The position numbers were made by a program, and so were the translations under genes. The notes beneath the pieces were generated by a model that was not told where the DNA came from, searched no databases, and worked only from the letters and a program-made list of their open reading frames with translations. A DNA stretch of 64,000 nucleotides, from the NCBI RefSeq assembly GCF_000017245.1, contig NC_009655.1:1798001-1862000 (forward strand), given 5' to 3'. Positions 24,071 through 34,308 of this stretch are shown piece after piece. Position 1 is the stretch's first letter. Every line of letters begins with the position of its first letter. This DNA comes from Actinobacillus succinogenes 130Z. Its GTDB lineage: Bacteria; Pseudomonadota; Gammaproteobacteria; Enterobacterales; Pasteurellaceae.

Positions 24071-25285
24071 ATGTCCAAATTAGTTTTAATTCTTAACTGC
24101 GGTAGCTCATCTTTAAAATTTGCTATCTTAGATCCCGTATCTGGTGAAGAAAAATTATCAGGTTTAGCCGAAGCTTTCTATCTTCCGGAAGCGCGTATCA
24201 AATGGAAATTGCACGGTGAAAAAGGCAATGCGGATTTAGGTGCCGGAGCTGCTCACAGTGAAGCGTTAAACTTTATTGTTAAAAATATTTTCCCTTTAGA
24301 CCCTTCTTTGCAGGAAAGTATCGTAGCAATCGGTCACCGTATCGTTCACGGCGGTGAGAAATTTACCTCTTCCGTTATCGTCACCGACGAAGTAGTTAAA
24401 GGTATCGAAGACGCTATTCAATTCGCACCGTTGCACAACCCTGCCCACTTAATCGGTATAAAAGAAGCGTTCAAAATCTTCCCGCATCTGAAAGATAAAA
24501 ACGTAGTCGTTTTCGACACCGCATTCCATCAAACCATGCCTGAAGAAGCATTCTTATACGCTCTTCCTTATTCTTTATATAAAGAACACGGTATTCGTCG
24601 TTACGGCGCACACGGTACCAGCCACTATTTTATCAGCCGTGAAGCGGCAAAACGTTTAGGTGTCGCGGAAGATAAAATTAACGTGATTACCTGCCACTTA
24701 GGTAACGGCGGTTCCGTTTCCGCAATCCGCCACGGTGAATGTATCGATACCTCAATGGGCTTAACTCCGTTAGAAGGTATCGTAATGGGTACCCGTTGCG
24801 GCGACATCGATCCGGCGATCATGTTCTATATGCATGATACTTTGGGCATGTCCGTAGAAGAAATCAACACGACCTTAACCAAAAAATCCGGTATCTTAGG
24901 TTTAACGGAAGTGACCAGTGACTGTCGCTTTGCGGAAGACAACTATGAAAGTGATGACGAATCGTTACGTGTACCGGCTCGTCGCGCAATGGACGTTTAC
25001 TGCTACCGTTTAGCGAAATACATCGGTTCTTATATGGCGGTTATCGGTGAGCGTTTAGACGCCATCGTGTTTACCGGCGGTATCGGTGAAAACTCCGCTC
25101 ACGTACGTGAAATCACGTTGAATCACTTAAAACTGTTCGGTTATCAATTAGATCGCGACAAAAATCTGGCGGCCCGTTTCGGTAACGAAGGCGTTATCAC
25201 GGCGGATAACACGCCAATCGCAATGGTAATCCCGACAAATGAAGAATTGGTTATCGCACAGGATACCGCCCGTCTTTGTTTCTAA
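24071..25285 (+). CDS. ackA: Acetate kinase
   Basis: A 404-residue acetate kinase converting acetyl phosphate and ADP to acetate and ATP. LILNCGSSSLKFAI at the N-terminus, VFDTAFHQTMP, HLGNGGSVSAI and VFTGGIGENSAHVRE are the ASKHA-fold signatures. It is followed after 58 bp by pta, with which it forms the usual acetate overflow pathway. Confidence 0.98.
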   Translation: MSKLVLILNCGSSSLKFAILDPVSGEEKLSGLAEAFYLPEARIKWKLHGEKGNADLGAGAAHSEALNFIVKNIFPLDPSLQESIVAIGHRIVHGGEKFTSSVIVTDEVVKGIEDAIQFAPLHNPAHLIGIKEAFKIFPHLKDKNVVVFDTAFHQTMPEEAFLYALPYSLYKEHGIRRYGAHGTSHYFISREAAKRLGVAEDKINVITCHLGNGGSVSAIRHGECIDTSMGLTPLEGIVMGTRCGDIDPAIMFYMHDTLGMSVEEINTTLTKKSGILGLTEVTSDCRFAEDNYESDDESLRVPARRAMDVYCYRLAKYIGSYMAVIGERLDAIVFTGGIGENSAHVREITLNHLKLFGYQLDRDKNLAARFGNEGVITADNTPIAMVIPTNEELVIAQDTARLCF

Positions 25286-25343
25286 TGTGTAAATAATGAA
25301 CTGCCGACTTGTTCGGCAGTTTCACTTTTATTAAGGAAATCTC

Positions 25344-27485
25344 ATGTCTCGTACATTTATTCTTATCCCTATCAGCGGCGGCGTTGGTTTAACCAGCGTC
25401 AGTCTCGGTTTAATCCGTTCCCTCGAACAAAAAGGCGCCAAAATCGGCTTTATGAAACCGATCTCCCAACCAAGCACCGGCGAAGACAAAATCGATCGTA
25501 CCACTTCAATCGTTCGCACCAGTACGCAGCTTGAAACAGCCGAACCGGTAATGTTGAGCGTGGCGGAGAATCTGATCGGTCAAAACCAAACCGATGTCCT
25601 GTTGGAAACCATCGTTGCGGCACATCAGGAATTAAGCAAAAATAACGAAATCGTTATTGTCGAAGGTTTAATCCCTAACCGCAAGCACAGTTATGCCAAT
25701 AGCATTAACTACGAAATCGCTCAGGCACTTGATGCAGAAATTATTTTAGTGGCGGCGCCAAGTACGGAAACGCCGGCGCAACTCAAAGAACGCGTAGAAG
25801 CTTCCGCTTCGTTGTTCGGCGGCAAAAACAACCCGAATCTGTTAGGCGTCGTAATCAATAAATTCAATGCACCGGTTGACGAATCCGGTCGTACCCGTCC
25901 TGATTTAACCGAAATTTTCGATTCATTCCAACACAGCCATAATAATTCGGCGGAAGTGTTCAAACTGTTCGAACAAAGCCCGATTAAGGTTTTGGCATGT
26001 ATCCCATGGTCTGCCGATTTAGTGGCGACCCGCGTAATCGATTTAGTCAAACACTTAGGTGCGGCGATCATTAACGAAGGTGAAATGAAAACCCGCCGTA
26101 TCCGCGGTATTACATTCTGTGCCCGTTCGTTACATCACATGGTGGAACATTTCCATGCAGGCGATTTGTTAGTGACTTCCGCCGACCGTGCGGACGTTTT
26201 GGCCGCCGCAGCATTAGCCGTGACTAACGGCATTGAATTAGGCGGTATCTTACTAACCGGCGGTTATAAAATCGATAACGAGATCAATAAACTATGCCAA
26301 CGCGCCTTTGAAACTACCGGCTTACCTATCTTCCGCATCGAAGGTAACACCTGGCAAACCGCATTAAGTTTACAAAGCTTCAACCTTGAAGTACCGGTCG
26401 ACGATAAAATCCGTATTGAAAACATTAAAGAATATACCAGCCGTCAATTCGACGCGGAATTTATTCATCAAATTGCCGGCACATCAGCCCGCGTACGCCG
26501 TTTATCACCGCCGGCTTTCCGCTATCAATTAACCGAATTGGCCCGTGCTGCGAAAAAACGTATTGTTTTACCTGAAGGCGACGAACCGCGTACCGTTAAA
26601 GCGGCGGCGCTGTGTGCAGAACGCGGCATTGCCGATTGCGTATTGCTAGCCAATCCTGAAGATGTAAAACGCGTAGCTTCAGCCCAAGGGGTCAGCTTAG
26701 ATAAAGGTATTACTGTTATCGATCCTGCCACTGTACGCGAAAACTATGTGGCGCGTTTGGTCGAATTACGTAAAGCGAAAGGTATGACCGAAGAAGCGGC
26801 ACGCGAACAATTGGAAGACAACGTGGTGTTAGGCACCATGATGTTGGAAGCCAACGAAGTGGACGGTTTGGTTTCAGGTGCGGTACACACGACGGCAAAC
26901 ACCATTCGTCCGCCGATGCAAATCATCAAAACCGCACCGGGCAGCTCGATCGTTTCCTCAATCTTCTTCATGTTGTTGCCGGATCAAGTATTGGTGTACG
27001 GCGACTGTGCGGTAAATCCGGATCCGACAGCGGAACAATTGGCGGAAATCGCCATTCAATCCGCCGATTCCGCCAAAGCCTTCGGTATTGATCCGAAAGT
27101 AGCGATGATTTCCTACTCAACCGGTACTTCCGGTGCCGGTGCGGACGTTGAAAAAGTGAAAGAAGCAACCCGTATCGCGCAGGAAAAACGTCCTGACCTA
27201 CTGATTGACGGTCCGTTACAATACGACGCGGCAGTTATGGCGGACGTGGCGAAATCCAAAGCGCCTAATTCGCCGGTTGCAGGTAAAGCCACCGTATTCG
27301 TCTTCCCGGATTTGAATACCGGCAACACCACTTATAAGGCGGTACAACGTTCTGCGGATTTAGTGTCTATCGGCCCAATGCTGCAAGGTATGCGTAAACC
27401 GGTAAATGACTTGTCCCGCGGCGCATTAGTGGACGATATCGTTTATACCATTGCGTTAACCGCTATTCAGGCTACGCAAGCTTAA
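25344..27485 (+). CDS. pta: Phosphate acetyltransferase (long, multidomain form)
   Basis: A 713-residue enzyme interconverting acetyl-CoA and acetyl phosphate. The N-terminal P-loop-like domain (ILIPISGGVGLTSVSLGLIRS) and DRTGG domain precede the C-terminal catalytic domain (RIVLPEGDEPRTVKAAALCAERG, SAVHTTANTIRP, PDLNTGNTTYKAVQR). This matches enterobacterial-type Pta of about 710 residues. It ends at an uptake-signal hairpin. Confidence 0.98.
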   Translation: MSRTFILIPISGGVGLTSVSLGLIRSLEQKGAKIGFMKPISQPSTGEDKIDRTTSIVRTSTQLETAEPVMLSVAENLIGQNQTDVLLETIVAAHQELSKNNEIVIVEGLIPNRKHSYANSINYEIAQALDAEIILVAAPSTETPAQLKERVEASASLFGGKNNPNLLGVVINKFNAPVDESGRTRPDLTEIFDSFQHSHNNSAEVFKLFEQSPIKVLACIPWSADLVATRVIDLVKHLGAAIINEGEMKTRRIRGITFCARSLHHMVEHFHAGDLLVTSADRADVLAAAALAVTNGIELGGILLTGGYKIDNEINKLCQRAFETTGLPIFRIEGNTWQTALSLQSFNLEVPVDDKIRIENIKEYTSRQFDAEFIHQIAGTSARVRRLSPPAFRYQLTELARAAKKRIVLPEGDEPRTVKAAALCAERGIADCVLLANPEDVKRVASAQGVSLDKGITVIDPATVRENYVARLVELRKAKGMTEEAAREQLEDNVVLGTMMLEANEVDGLVSGAVHTTANTIRPPMQIIKTAPGSSIVSSIFFMLLPDQVLVYGDCAVNPDPTAEQLAEIAIQSADSAKAFGIDPKVAMISYSTGTSGAGADVEKVKEATRIAQEKRPDLLIDGPLQYDAAVMADVAKSKAPNSPVAGKATVFVFPDLNTGNTTYKAVQRSADLVSIGPMLQGMRKPVNDLSRGALVDDIVYTIALTAIQATQA

Positions 27486-27502
27486 CAAAAACTTTTCAAA
27501 AC

Positions 27503-27533
27503 CCGACCGCACTTTTGAAGTGCGGTTATTTTT
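27503..27533 (+). terminator. Terminator of ackA-pta made of inverted uptake signals
   Basis: ACCGCACTT (27506-27514) and AAGTGCGGT (27518-27526) form a stem followed by TATTTTTTG. Confidence 0.9.
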
Positions 27534-27568
27534 TGCTGCTTTTTCGCTGATCTAACGGCGAAAAAAAA

Positions 27569-27797
27569 GAGCCTTGGATCAAGGCTCTACTCGGAAAGCA
27601 AATAATAAGATGACTATTTAATTTTTATAGTTCTGTTTTTTTATGCGACATGAGAATACGGATTTTATCTCTTATATGCAAATCCCAATTTTCAATTTTG
27701 TGATGTACCGCACATAAATTTATCATTCATTCAAGAAAAGTTTGAGCTACATCATATTTTTCAAAATTTCTGCTTGAAATATGAAGATCAAAATTTC
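27569..27797 (-). pseudogene. Possible decayed HNH-like gene fragment with its terminator
   Basis: On the minus strand, from about 27797 down to the TAA at 27625-27627, one frame reads FDLHISSRNFEKYDVAQTFL, then a TGA, then MINLCAVHHKIENWDLHIRD and a basic tail. The NLCAVHHKIEN segment looks like the core of an HNH nuclease. The hairpin AGAGCCTTG/CAAGGCTCT at 27569-27589 with a minus-strand T-run follows, so a minus-strand gene once ended here. The assignment rests on about 50 residues and may be chance. The rest of the 355-bp gap 27486-27840 holds the ackA-pta terminator and the iron promoter. Confidence 0.35.
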
Positions 27798-27807
27798 ATA
27801 ATCCACA

Positions 27808-27828
27808 TCTAATTGATAATCAATTTTA
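27808..27828 (+). promoter_or_regulatory. Possible Fur box before the iron uptake operon
   Basis: AATTGATAATCAATTTTATT shares GATAATCA with the Fur consensus and lies just before the first gene of an iron operon. Only one half matches well. Confidence 0.4.
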
Positions 27829-27840
27829 TTTACAACTATC

Positions 27841-29766
27841 ATGCGTTATCTTCAATTTATTTTCATTTTATTCTGTTCGCTTTTCTCTCATCCGCTTTTG
27901 GCGGCAGATTACCAGGCTTTGGCGGATGACATCAAAGCACGTTTGGATAAAACGGCGCAGCTTTATCAACAACATCAAACGGCTGAAGCCAAAACCGAAG
28001 TACAATCCGCCTATTTTGAAGTATTTGAAAACTTAGAAGGGCCGATCCGCATTAATTTCTCCGCGCAAAAAAGCTACCAGATGGAAGCCGCTTTCGGCGA
28101 AATTCGTAAAATGATCACCGAAAACAAACCGCAGGCTGAAATTCAAGCCCGTATCGACTGGTTAAAAAGCGAATTGGATGCCGTTTTGCCTTCGTTGGCG
28201 GAGGGGCATCAGTTAAATGCCGAAGGACAACACGCTGCCTACGACAATCAGGATATCCTGCCTTACTGGCAACAAAGCTTCAGAATTATCGACGATTTGC
28301 TGGCTCAAGCCATTGAAGCCTATCAGGAAAATAAATTTGCCGACGCCAAAAAATTTATGCAGCAGGCTCAATACGACGGTTTCAAAAACTCTGAAATGGA
28401 AATGTCTATCCGCCATAATCGCGGCGCAAGTATTTCCGCTAACATCAACCAACAATTTTACGATTTAATCCGTCTTACCGAACAGCCTGATCAAATCAAC
28501 GCTTTAGGTTATCAAAGTACACAATTACTGCAAACGATTGAAGAACAACTGCCTGATTTACCGGCTACCCGCGACAGCCAAATACAACAAGCCGAACAAC
28601 GTACGGTAGAAGATCAGCAAGATTCTCAGGATTGGTCAAAAGTGACCGCTGAAATTAATAATCGCATCCAGCAGGCAATTCAAACTTACCGGGACGGCGA
28701 GTCTAAAAAAGCCATCCTCTCCGTACAGGACACCTATTTTGATGTGTTTGAAGCCACAGGAATGGAAAACAAAATAGGTTCCCGCGACAGTAACTTTAAA
28801 ACCCGGTTGGAAGCCTATTTCACCCGCATGGTCAGTTTAATGAAAGCAAACGAACCGGTGAAAAAATTGCAGACGCAAGCCGACAGTCTAAGTCAGGACC
28901 TGGCCCAAGCCGTCACTACATTACAGGGTGAAAATCAAAGTGACTGGGCAATGTTCCTGTACAGTTTGCTGATTATCACCCGTGAAGGCTTGGAAGCCTT
29001 ATTGATTGTAGCGGCTATCGTTGCTTACTTGGTAAAAAACAAACACGAAGACAAACTACCGACTATCCGCAATTCCGTTTATGTTGCACTGGCGGCAAGC
29101 GTGGTGACAGCTTATTTATTCCAAATGATCTTTGAAAATTCCGGACAAAACCGGGAATTACTCGAAGGTTTCACCATGATTATCGCCGTATTTATGCTGT
29201 TTAGTATGAGTTACTGGCTGCTTTCCAAAGTAGAAGCGCAAAACTGGAAACGGTATTTGGAAGGCAAACTCAGTACCGCATTAACCACCGGCTCGCTCAT
29301 CGGATTGTGGCTGACCAGCTTCTTGGCGGTATACCGCGAAGGCGCCGAAACCGTGCTGTTCTATTACGCTTTAGCCGGTGATGCGCAAAGTGCGGTCAGT
29401 TATTTCTATCTTTTTGCCGGTTTTGCCGTCGGCGTAGTCATCCTCGCTATCTGCTACTTCATTATGCGCTACAGTGTGGTGAAATTGCCGCTAAAACCGT
29501 TCTTTATGTTCACCGGCGGATTTATGTACCTGATGGCATTCGTATTTGCCGGTAAGAGCGTACTCGAATTAATCGAAGGAAAACTGTTCGAACCGACTTT
29601 AGTAAACCATGTGCCGGAAATCGGTTGGTTAGGTATTTATCCTTATGTGGAAACTTTAATTCCGCAGGGCTTATTGATTCTAGCCGCTGTTTTCGCCCTA
29701 TTTTATATGAAAATACAGGCACGCAAAGACATTGAAAATAAAGACATTGAAAATGAAGTGCAATAA
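27841..29766 (+). CDS. FTR1-family iron permease with periplasmic N-terminal region
   Basis: A 641-residue inner-membrane iron permease. A signal peptide (residues 1-21) is followed by a large periplasmic region of two similar helical repeats (YQQHQTAEAKTEVQSAYFEVFENLEG and YRDGESKKAILSVQDTYFDVFEATGM). Seven membrane segments then carry two REGxE iron motifs: REGLEA at 381 and REGAETV at 499. It is the FTR1 partner of P19 as in the Campylobacter Cj1658-p19 and FetMP systems. It starts a seven-gene operon. Confidence 0.92.
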   Translation: MRYLQFIFILFCSLFSHPLLAADYQALADDIKARLDKTAQLYQQHQTAEAKTEVQSAYFEVFENLEGPIRINFSAQKSYQMEAAFGEIRKMITENKPQAEIQARIDWLKSELDAVLPSLAEGHQLNAEGQHAAYDNQDILPYWQQSFRIIDDLLAQAIEAYQENKFADAKKFMQQAQYDGFKNSEMEMSIRHNRGASISANINQQFYDLIRLTEQPDQINALGYQSTQLLQTIEEQLPDLPATRDSQIQQAEQRTVEDQQDSQDWSKVTAEINNRIQQAIQTYRDGESKKAILSVQDTYFDVFEATGMENKIGSRDSNFKTRLEAYFTRMVSLMKANEPVKKLQTQADSLSQDLAQAVTTLQGENQSDWAMFLYSLLIITREGLEALLIVAAIVAYLVKNKHEDKLPTIRNSVYVALAASVVTAYLFQMIFENSGQNRELLEGFTMIIAVFMLFSMSYWLLSKVEAQNWKRYLEGKLSTALTTGSLIGLWLTSFLAVYREGAETVLFYYALAGDAQSAVSYFYLFAGFAVGVVILAICYFIMRYSVVKLPLKPFFMFTGGFMYLMAFVFAGKSVLELIEGKLFEPTLVNHVPEIGWLGIYPYVETLIPQGLLILAAVFALFYMKIQARKDIENKDIENEVQ

Positions 29767-29875
29767 TGAAAAAACGACCGCACTTTTAAAGCCGATCGGT
29801 TTATTCATTACTTCAAGCAAAATTTTAACCGTCGCTTTGGCGACAACGGATTTAACCACAACACAGGAAAACAAC

Positions 29876-30400
29876 ATGAAAAAGACATTATTAATGACCA
29901 CCTTTGCCGGTATGTTTGCCGCCACGGCCGCTCACGCATTCACCGAATATCCGATTGGCGAAGCGCAAACCATCAATGAAATGGAAATTGCGGCGGTTTA
30001 CCTGCAACCTATCGACATGGAACCGCGCGGTATGGGTTTACCGGCGGCAAAATCCGACATCCATTTGGAAGCGGATATTCATGCTACTAAAGGGAACAAA
30101 AACGGTTTCGGCGACGGTGAATGGATGCCGTATCTGACTATCAACTATACCTTGGTTAATACCGACACCAATGAAAAGCAGGAAGGTTCGTTCATGCCGA
30201 TGGTGGCAAGCGACGGTCCTCACTATGGTGCGAATATTAAAATGATGGGCGTAGGCAACTATAAATTGACTTATCATATCGAACCGCCTTCTAAAGCGGG
30301 TATGCACCGTCATACCGACGACGAAACCGGTGTCGGTCGCTGGTGGAAACCGTTTGATGTCAGCTATGAATTCAAGTTTGCCGGTTTAGATAAAAAATAA
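29876..30400 (+). CDS. P19-type periplasmic iron-binding protein
   Basis: A 174-residue periplasmic protein with a signal peptide (MKKTLLMTTFAGMFAATAAHA). FTEYPIGEAQTINEMEIAAVYLQPIDMEP, DIHLEADIHATKGNKNGFGDGEWMPYL and GMHRHTDDETGVGRWW match the P19/FetP copper-iron protein family, with Met and His ligands present. The start at 29876 begins the signal peptide. A USS core lies in the 109-bp gap to the permease gene. Confidence 0.92.
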   Translation: MKKTLLMTTFAGMFAATAAHAFTEYPIGEAQTINEMEIAAVYLQPIDMEPRGMGLPAAKSDIHLEADIHATKGNKNGFGDGEWMPYLTINYTLVNTDTNEKQEGSFMPMVASDGPHYGANIKMMGVGNYKLTYHIEPPSKAGMHRHTDDETGVGRWWKPFDVSYEFKFAGLDKK

Positions 30401-30472
30401 TACTCGGGTGGGCAATGCCCACCTTACTTTCTATTCTCACGGTTCATCTTAATTACTCCGGTTTACTGCGTT

Positions 30473-31870
30473 ATGACGTATTTTTTTACTTCACTGCTTC
30501 AAATTTTATTGCCGACCGCTTTATTACTCGGTTGTCGCTGGTCCGCATTTGAAAAACCTAACATAAAATCGCTCATCCGTCTGACACTGACAGGCTTCGC
30601 CTTAGGCATACTGCTTGCCCCTTATTTACCGGCAACCCAAGTTATCAACTTAAGTTTGAACAGCACGATTATCGGTGCCGTTTTGCTTTTTATCCTCAGT
30701 CAATTTTCCCGTTCGCAAAAACTGACGGCTTTTTGGCACGTCGTACTCGTCACGCTGGCAAGCGTTCAATGGGCGCGTAATCCTAATATTTCCGCCATCA
30801 CCAGCACCGATGTCATTAATACGGATTTCATTCTGAATCTAAGCGCGGTCGTTTTCGGCGTAATTTTTTGCGTATTTTCAGCGGCCTGGTTATTTTTCCT
30901 GATTAAACAAACTAAAACGGAACAAAAACTGACCGCACTTCCCATGATATTAATGGGATTAATCGCGCTGCTGATTATCATTCCGTTAACAGGCGAATTT
31001 TTACTCAGCCTAATGAAACTGCAGGTTACCGAACTCACCAAAGCCCGTCTCAGTTTCGTGGCGAAAACCGGCAATATTACCAATTATTTCAATTATATCG
31101 TCACCGCATTGTTAGCCTTAAGCCTGATTCTGTTTGCCGTAAAAATCCATTTACCGCGCAAAGCGCGGGTCAAAGCCGAATCCCACCCTATAGAAAAGCG
31201 TAAAAAAACGGCATTGGCATTACATTCCGGACGGACAATCCTATGGGGAATAATCAGCCTGATTATCATATTAAGCAGTCAGCTTTTCTGGGATAAAGTC
31301 GCCTCCCGACCGCCGCAACTGTCCGAATCGGTTCCGGTGAAACTAAATGCCGATAACCAAATCCGGATTCCCGTTCAGCAGGTGCGCGACGGTCAGTTAC
31401 ACCGCTTCATTTGGGTGGCGGACGACGGCAAAGTAGTCCGCTTCTTCATCATAAACCGTAAACCGGAGGGATTGAGTCTCGCCACCGTATTTGACGCTTG
31501 CCTGCTGTGCGGCGACCAAGGTTACGTCATGCACGACGGTCAAGTGGAGTGCGTAGCCTGCGGCGTACGGATGTTTATTCCCTCCATCGGCAAGCCGGGC
31601 GGTTGTAATCCGGTGCCGATTGAAGACTGGAAACAAGATCAAAACGATGTCATTATTGACCGCACTTCGCTGGAAGCCGGTCTGAATTTATTCTCTACCG
31701 TAATTGAAATTCAAGTGACGGATCCGGTGAACGGCAAAAAACTCATGAATACCAAAGCGGAATTCAAATATAATCTCGACAATAAAACCTATTTCTTCAC
31801 CAGCGAGAAAAATTTAGAGCTGTTTCGCGACAACCCGGAAAACTATTTACCGAAAACGGAGAACCCATAA
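30473..31870 (+). CDS. Membrane protein with C-terminal Fe-S-like domain (Cj1660/DUF2318-type)
   Basis: A 465-residue protein with about eight membrane helices in the first 270 residues. A periplasmic domain follows, containing CLLCGDQGYVMHDGQVECVACGVRMF, a four-cysteine CxxC...CxxC site. It ends with a motif (TYFFTSEKNLELFRDNPENYL) seen in YHS-like metal domains. The known family is the third gene of FTR1/P19 systems and is thought to handle redox in iron import. Its stop overlaps the next start (TAATG). Confidence 0.85.
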   Translation: MTYFFTSLLQILLPTALLLGCRWSAFEKPNIKSLIRLTLTGFALGILLAPYLPATQVINLSLNSTIIGAVLLFILSQFSRSQKLTAFWHVVLVTLASVQWARNPNISAITSTDVINTDFILNLSAVVFGVIFCVFSAAWLFFLIKQTKTEQKLTALPMILMGLIALLIIIPLTGEFLLSLMKLQVTELTKARLSFVAKTGNITNYFNYIVTALLALSLILFAVKIHLPRKARVKAESHPIEKRKKTALALHSGRTILWGIISLIIILSSQLFWDKVASRPPQLSESVPVKLNADNQIRIPVQQVRDGQLHRFIWVADDGKVVRFFIINRKPEGLSLATVFDACLLCGDQGYVMHDGQVECVACGVRMFIPSIGKPGGCNPVPIEDWKQDQNDVIIDRTSLEAGLNLFSTVIEIQVTDPVNGKKLMNTKAEFKYNLDNKTYFFTSEKNLELFRDNPENYLPKTENP

Positions 31871-33180
31871 TGTTAGCCCGCATGCTATTCCAATCATGGA
31901 GAAACGGGATAAAACGCAAATTACTTGCCATTATCACGATTTTCCTTGCCTCGGGATTAATTTCCGCCTTGCTTGCCGTATCCATCGACATCGGCGATAA
32001 AATGGCGAAAGAACTGAAATCCTATGGAGCCAATATTTTGGTGGAACCCGCCAGCAGCGCGATTCTGCCGGAAATATCCGATTCGGAGAATAACGCTACC
32101 TCCTTGGAAACTCAGGATTTTATCGACGAAAAAGAATTACCGAATATTAAGGATATTTTTTGGCGTAACAATATCGTCGGTTTCGCGCCGCAATTAACGG
32201 CGAATGTCAAATCCGGCGATAAAGTGATATCCGTGATGGGAACCTTTTTTGACCGTCAAATTGCCGTACCGGACGAAGACGATTACCATACGGGACAAAA
32301 AATCATCAGTCCTTACTGGAAGGTTCAAGGCGAATGGGTGAATGACGAAACCGACAATTTGCCGGAAATCGTGCCCGCCTTACTCGGTCAACAATTAGCC
32401 CGCAGCGAAAACTGGAAAATCGGTGATCGGATCCCGTTAACTTATAAAACCACTGAAACGGATAACAGCGTAACCGTAGAAATCAAAGGGATCGTTTCAA
32501 CCGGCGGTACGGAAGAACAACAACTTCTGCTACCGTTAAGTGCGCTGCAGGATCTGGTAAACCTGCAGGGCAAGGTGCAATCCGTTAAAGTCTCCGCGCT
32601 GACGGTACCGGAAAACGAATTATCCCGTAAAGCACGCGTCAATGTAGACGGGTTGGACGCGGAAGAATACGATCGCTGGTACTGTACCGCTTACGTATCA
32701 TCTATTTCCCATCAGCTGGAAGAAGCCATTTCCGGCGCCGTTGTACGGCCAATCTGGCAGGTTGCCGCTTCAGAAGGCGTCGTTATCGGCAAAATTCAGT
32801 TGCTGCTCGCCGTCGTAACGGTTGCCGCATTAATTGCCGCCGCCATGGGAATTGCCTCTTTAATGACGACCACGATTATCGAACGCAGCAAAGAAATCGG
32901 CTTAATGAAAGCGCTCGGCGCTTATCAATGGCAAATTACGCTATTATTTTATTGCGAGGCGATATTAAGCGGACTGACAGGCGGCATATTAGGCTGTATT
33001 GCCGGCTGGGGACTGGCAAAATTCATCGGCGCCAGTTTATTCGGCGTGCCTTTGGATTTTGCCTGGATAGTCGTACCCTGCGTCTTGGTTCTCGCCATGT
33101 TAATCGCGCTCATCGGCACTTGGTTCCCGGCGCACCGCATTGCAAAATTATATCCGGTGGAAGTTTTATATGGTCGATAA
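31870..33180 (+). CDS. FtsX/MacB-type ABC permease of the iron system (first)
   Basis: A 436-residue permease. One N-terminal membrane helix, a large periplasmic MacB-like core domain, and three C-terminal helices with the FtsX signature (IIERSKEIGLMKALGAYQWQI). It pairs with the following permease and ATPase, matching Cj1661. It overlaps the upstream gene by one base and the next by eleven. Confidence 0.88.
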   Translation: MLARMLFQSWRNGIKRKLLAIITIFLASGLISALLAVSIDIGDKMAKELKSYGANILVEPASSAILPEISDSENNATSLETQDFIDEKELPNIKDIFWRNNIVGFAPQLTANVKSGDKVISVMGTFFDRQIAVPDEDDYHTGQKIISPYWKVQGEWVNDETDNLPEIVPALLGQQLARSENWKIGDRIPLTYKTTETDNSVTVEIKGIVSTGGTEEQQLLLPLSALQDLVNLQGKVQSVKVSALTVPENELSRKARVNVDGLDAEEYDRWYCTAYVSSISHQLEEAISGAVVRPIWQVAASEGVVIGKIQLLLAVVTVAALIAAAMGIASLMTTTIIERSKEIGLMKALGAYQWQITLLFYCEAILSGLTGGILGCIAGWGLAKFIGASLFGVPLDFAWIVVPCVLVLAMLIALIGTWFPAHRIAKLYPVEVLYGR

Positions 33181-34306
33181 TAAACGAAAAATGTTCCGGC
33201 GTTTAGTATTACAGGCGTTACGCCTACGCCTAAACCGCGTACTGATTATCTTCGCCGCACTCACCGTCGGCGCAAGTATTGTGACCGCAATGTCTGCGGT
33301 GTATTTTGATATTAATACTAAAATGTCACGGGAGTTACGCACTTTCGGCGCCAATTTCTATATCGGCGCACAGGATGCCGGCTTAATTGAAACCCGACAG
33401 GTAAATGAGATTATCAATCAGGCGCCGCCAGGTTTGATTTCGGCGGGCAGCAGCTATTTGCACGGCGTGGCGCGATCGGATTTGGAAAAAGTCGTGTTAA
33501 TGGGGGCGCAGTTCGACCAGCTGAAAGCTTTGACGCCTTACTGGCAAATCACCGGCTCCCGGATTGAAATCGGATTTGACGATCGTAACGCGATGATAGG
33601 TAAAAATTTGGCCGAACGATTAAATTTAAAAGTGGACGATAAAATCACGCTGACCAAAAATTCGGTAGAAAAACATAGTTTAAGAATTAAAGGAATTGTC
33701 GAATCCGGTGATGTTACCGACAGTATGTTGATCGTTAACCTTGAATTTGCCCAGGATTGGCTGGAAAAAGACGAACTTGCCAGTAATGCGCTGCTTATCG
33801 TAAAAAACGATCACGGACAAGTGGATGAATTTGCTCAGTCACTACAGCAAAAATATCCGCATCTCGACATCCGTCCGATACGTAAAGTATCCGCCAGCGA
33901 AGGACAGATTCTGGATAAAATTAAAGGCTTAATGGGATTAATCTCCGCTGTTATTTTAGTGTTAGCGACCCTTTGTGTGAACACAACTTTAATCGCCATC
34001 GTAGGTGAACGCGCCAAAGAATTTGCGCTGCAGAAAGCACTGGGAGCAAAACGACGGGATATCGTCACACAAATCGGCACGGAAACCCTGATTATCGCGG
34101 TAGCTGCTATTGTGACAGGGTTGATTATCGGCTATATTTTAGCCCAGATTCTAGGCTTAACCGTGTTTAAAGCCAACATTGACATGCGTCTGCCGGTGAT
34201 TCCGGTCACCGCGGCTTTATCGTTGATTGTGGCATTTATTGCCGTTATCGTACCAACTAAACGTGCGCTTAATGTGGAAATGGCGAACGTATTAAAAGGG
34301 GAATAA
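33170..34306 (+). CDS. FtsX/MacB-type ABC permease of the iron system (second)
   Basis: A 378-residue paralogue of the preceding permease with the same plan (RVLIIFAALTVGASIVTAMSA, then IVGERAKEFALQKALGAKRRDIV). The start at 33170 overlaps the previous gene by eleven bases; 33140 lies deeper inside that gene, and the ATG at 33191 is an alternative. Confidence 0.86.
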   Translation: MVDNKRKMFRRLVLQALRLRLNRVLIIFAALTVGASIVTAMSAVYFDINTKMSRELRTFGANFYIGAQDAGLIETRQVNEIINQAPPGLISAGSSYLHGVARSDLEKVVLMGAQFDQLKALTPYWQITGSRIEIGFDDRNAMIGKNLAERLNLKVDDKITLTKNSVEKHSLRIKGIVESGDVTDSMLIVNLEFAQDWLEKDELASNALLIVKNDHGQVDEFAQSLQQKYPHLDIRPIRKVSASEGQILDKIKGLMGLISAVILVLATLCVNTTLIAIVGERAKEFALQKALGAKRRDIVTQIGTETLIIAVAAIVTGLIIGYILAQILGLTVFKANIDMRLPVIPVTAALSLIVAFIAVIVPTKRALNVEMANVLKGE

Positions 34307-34308
34307 TT

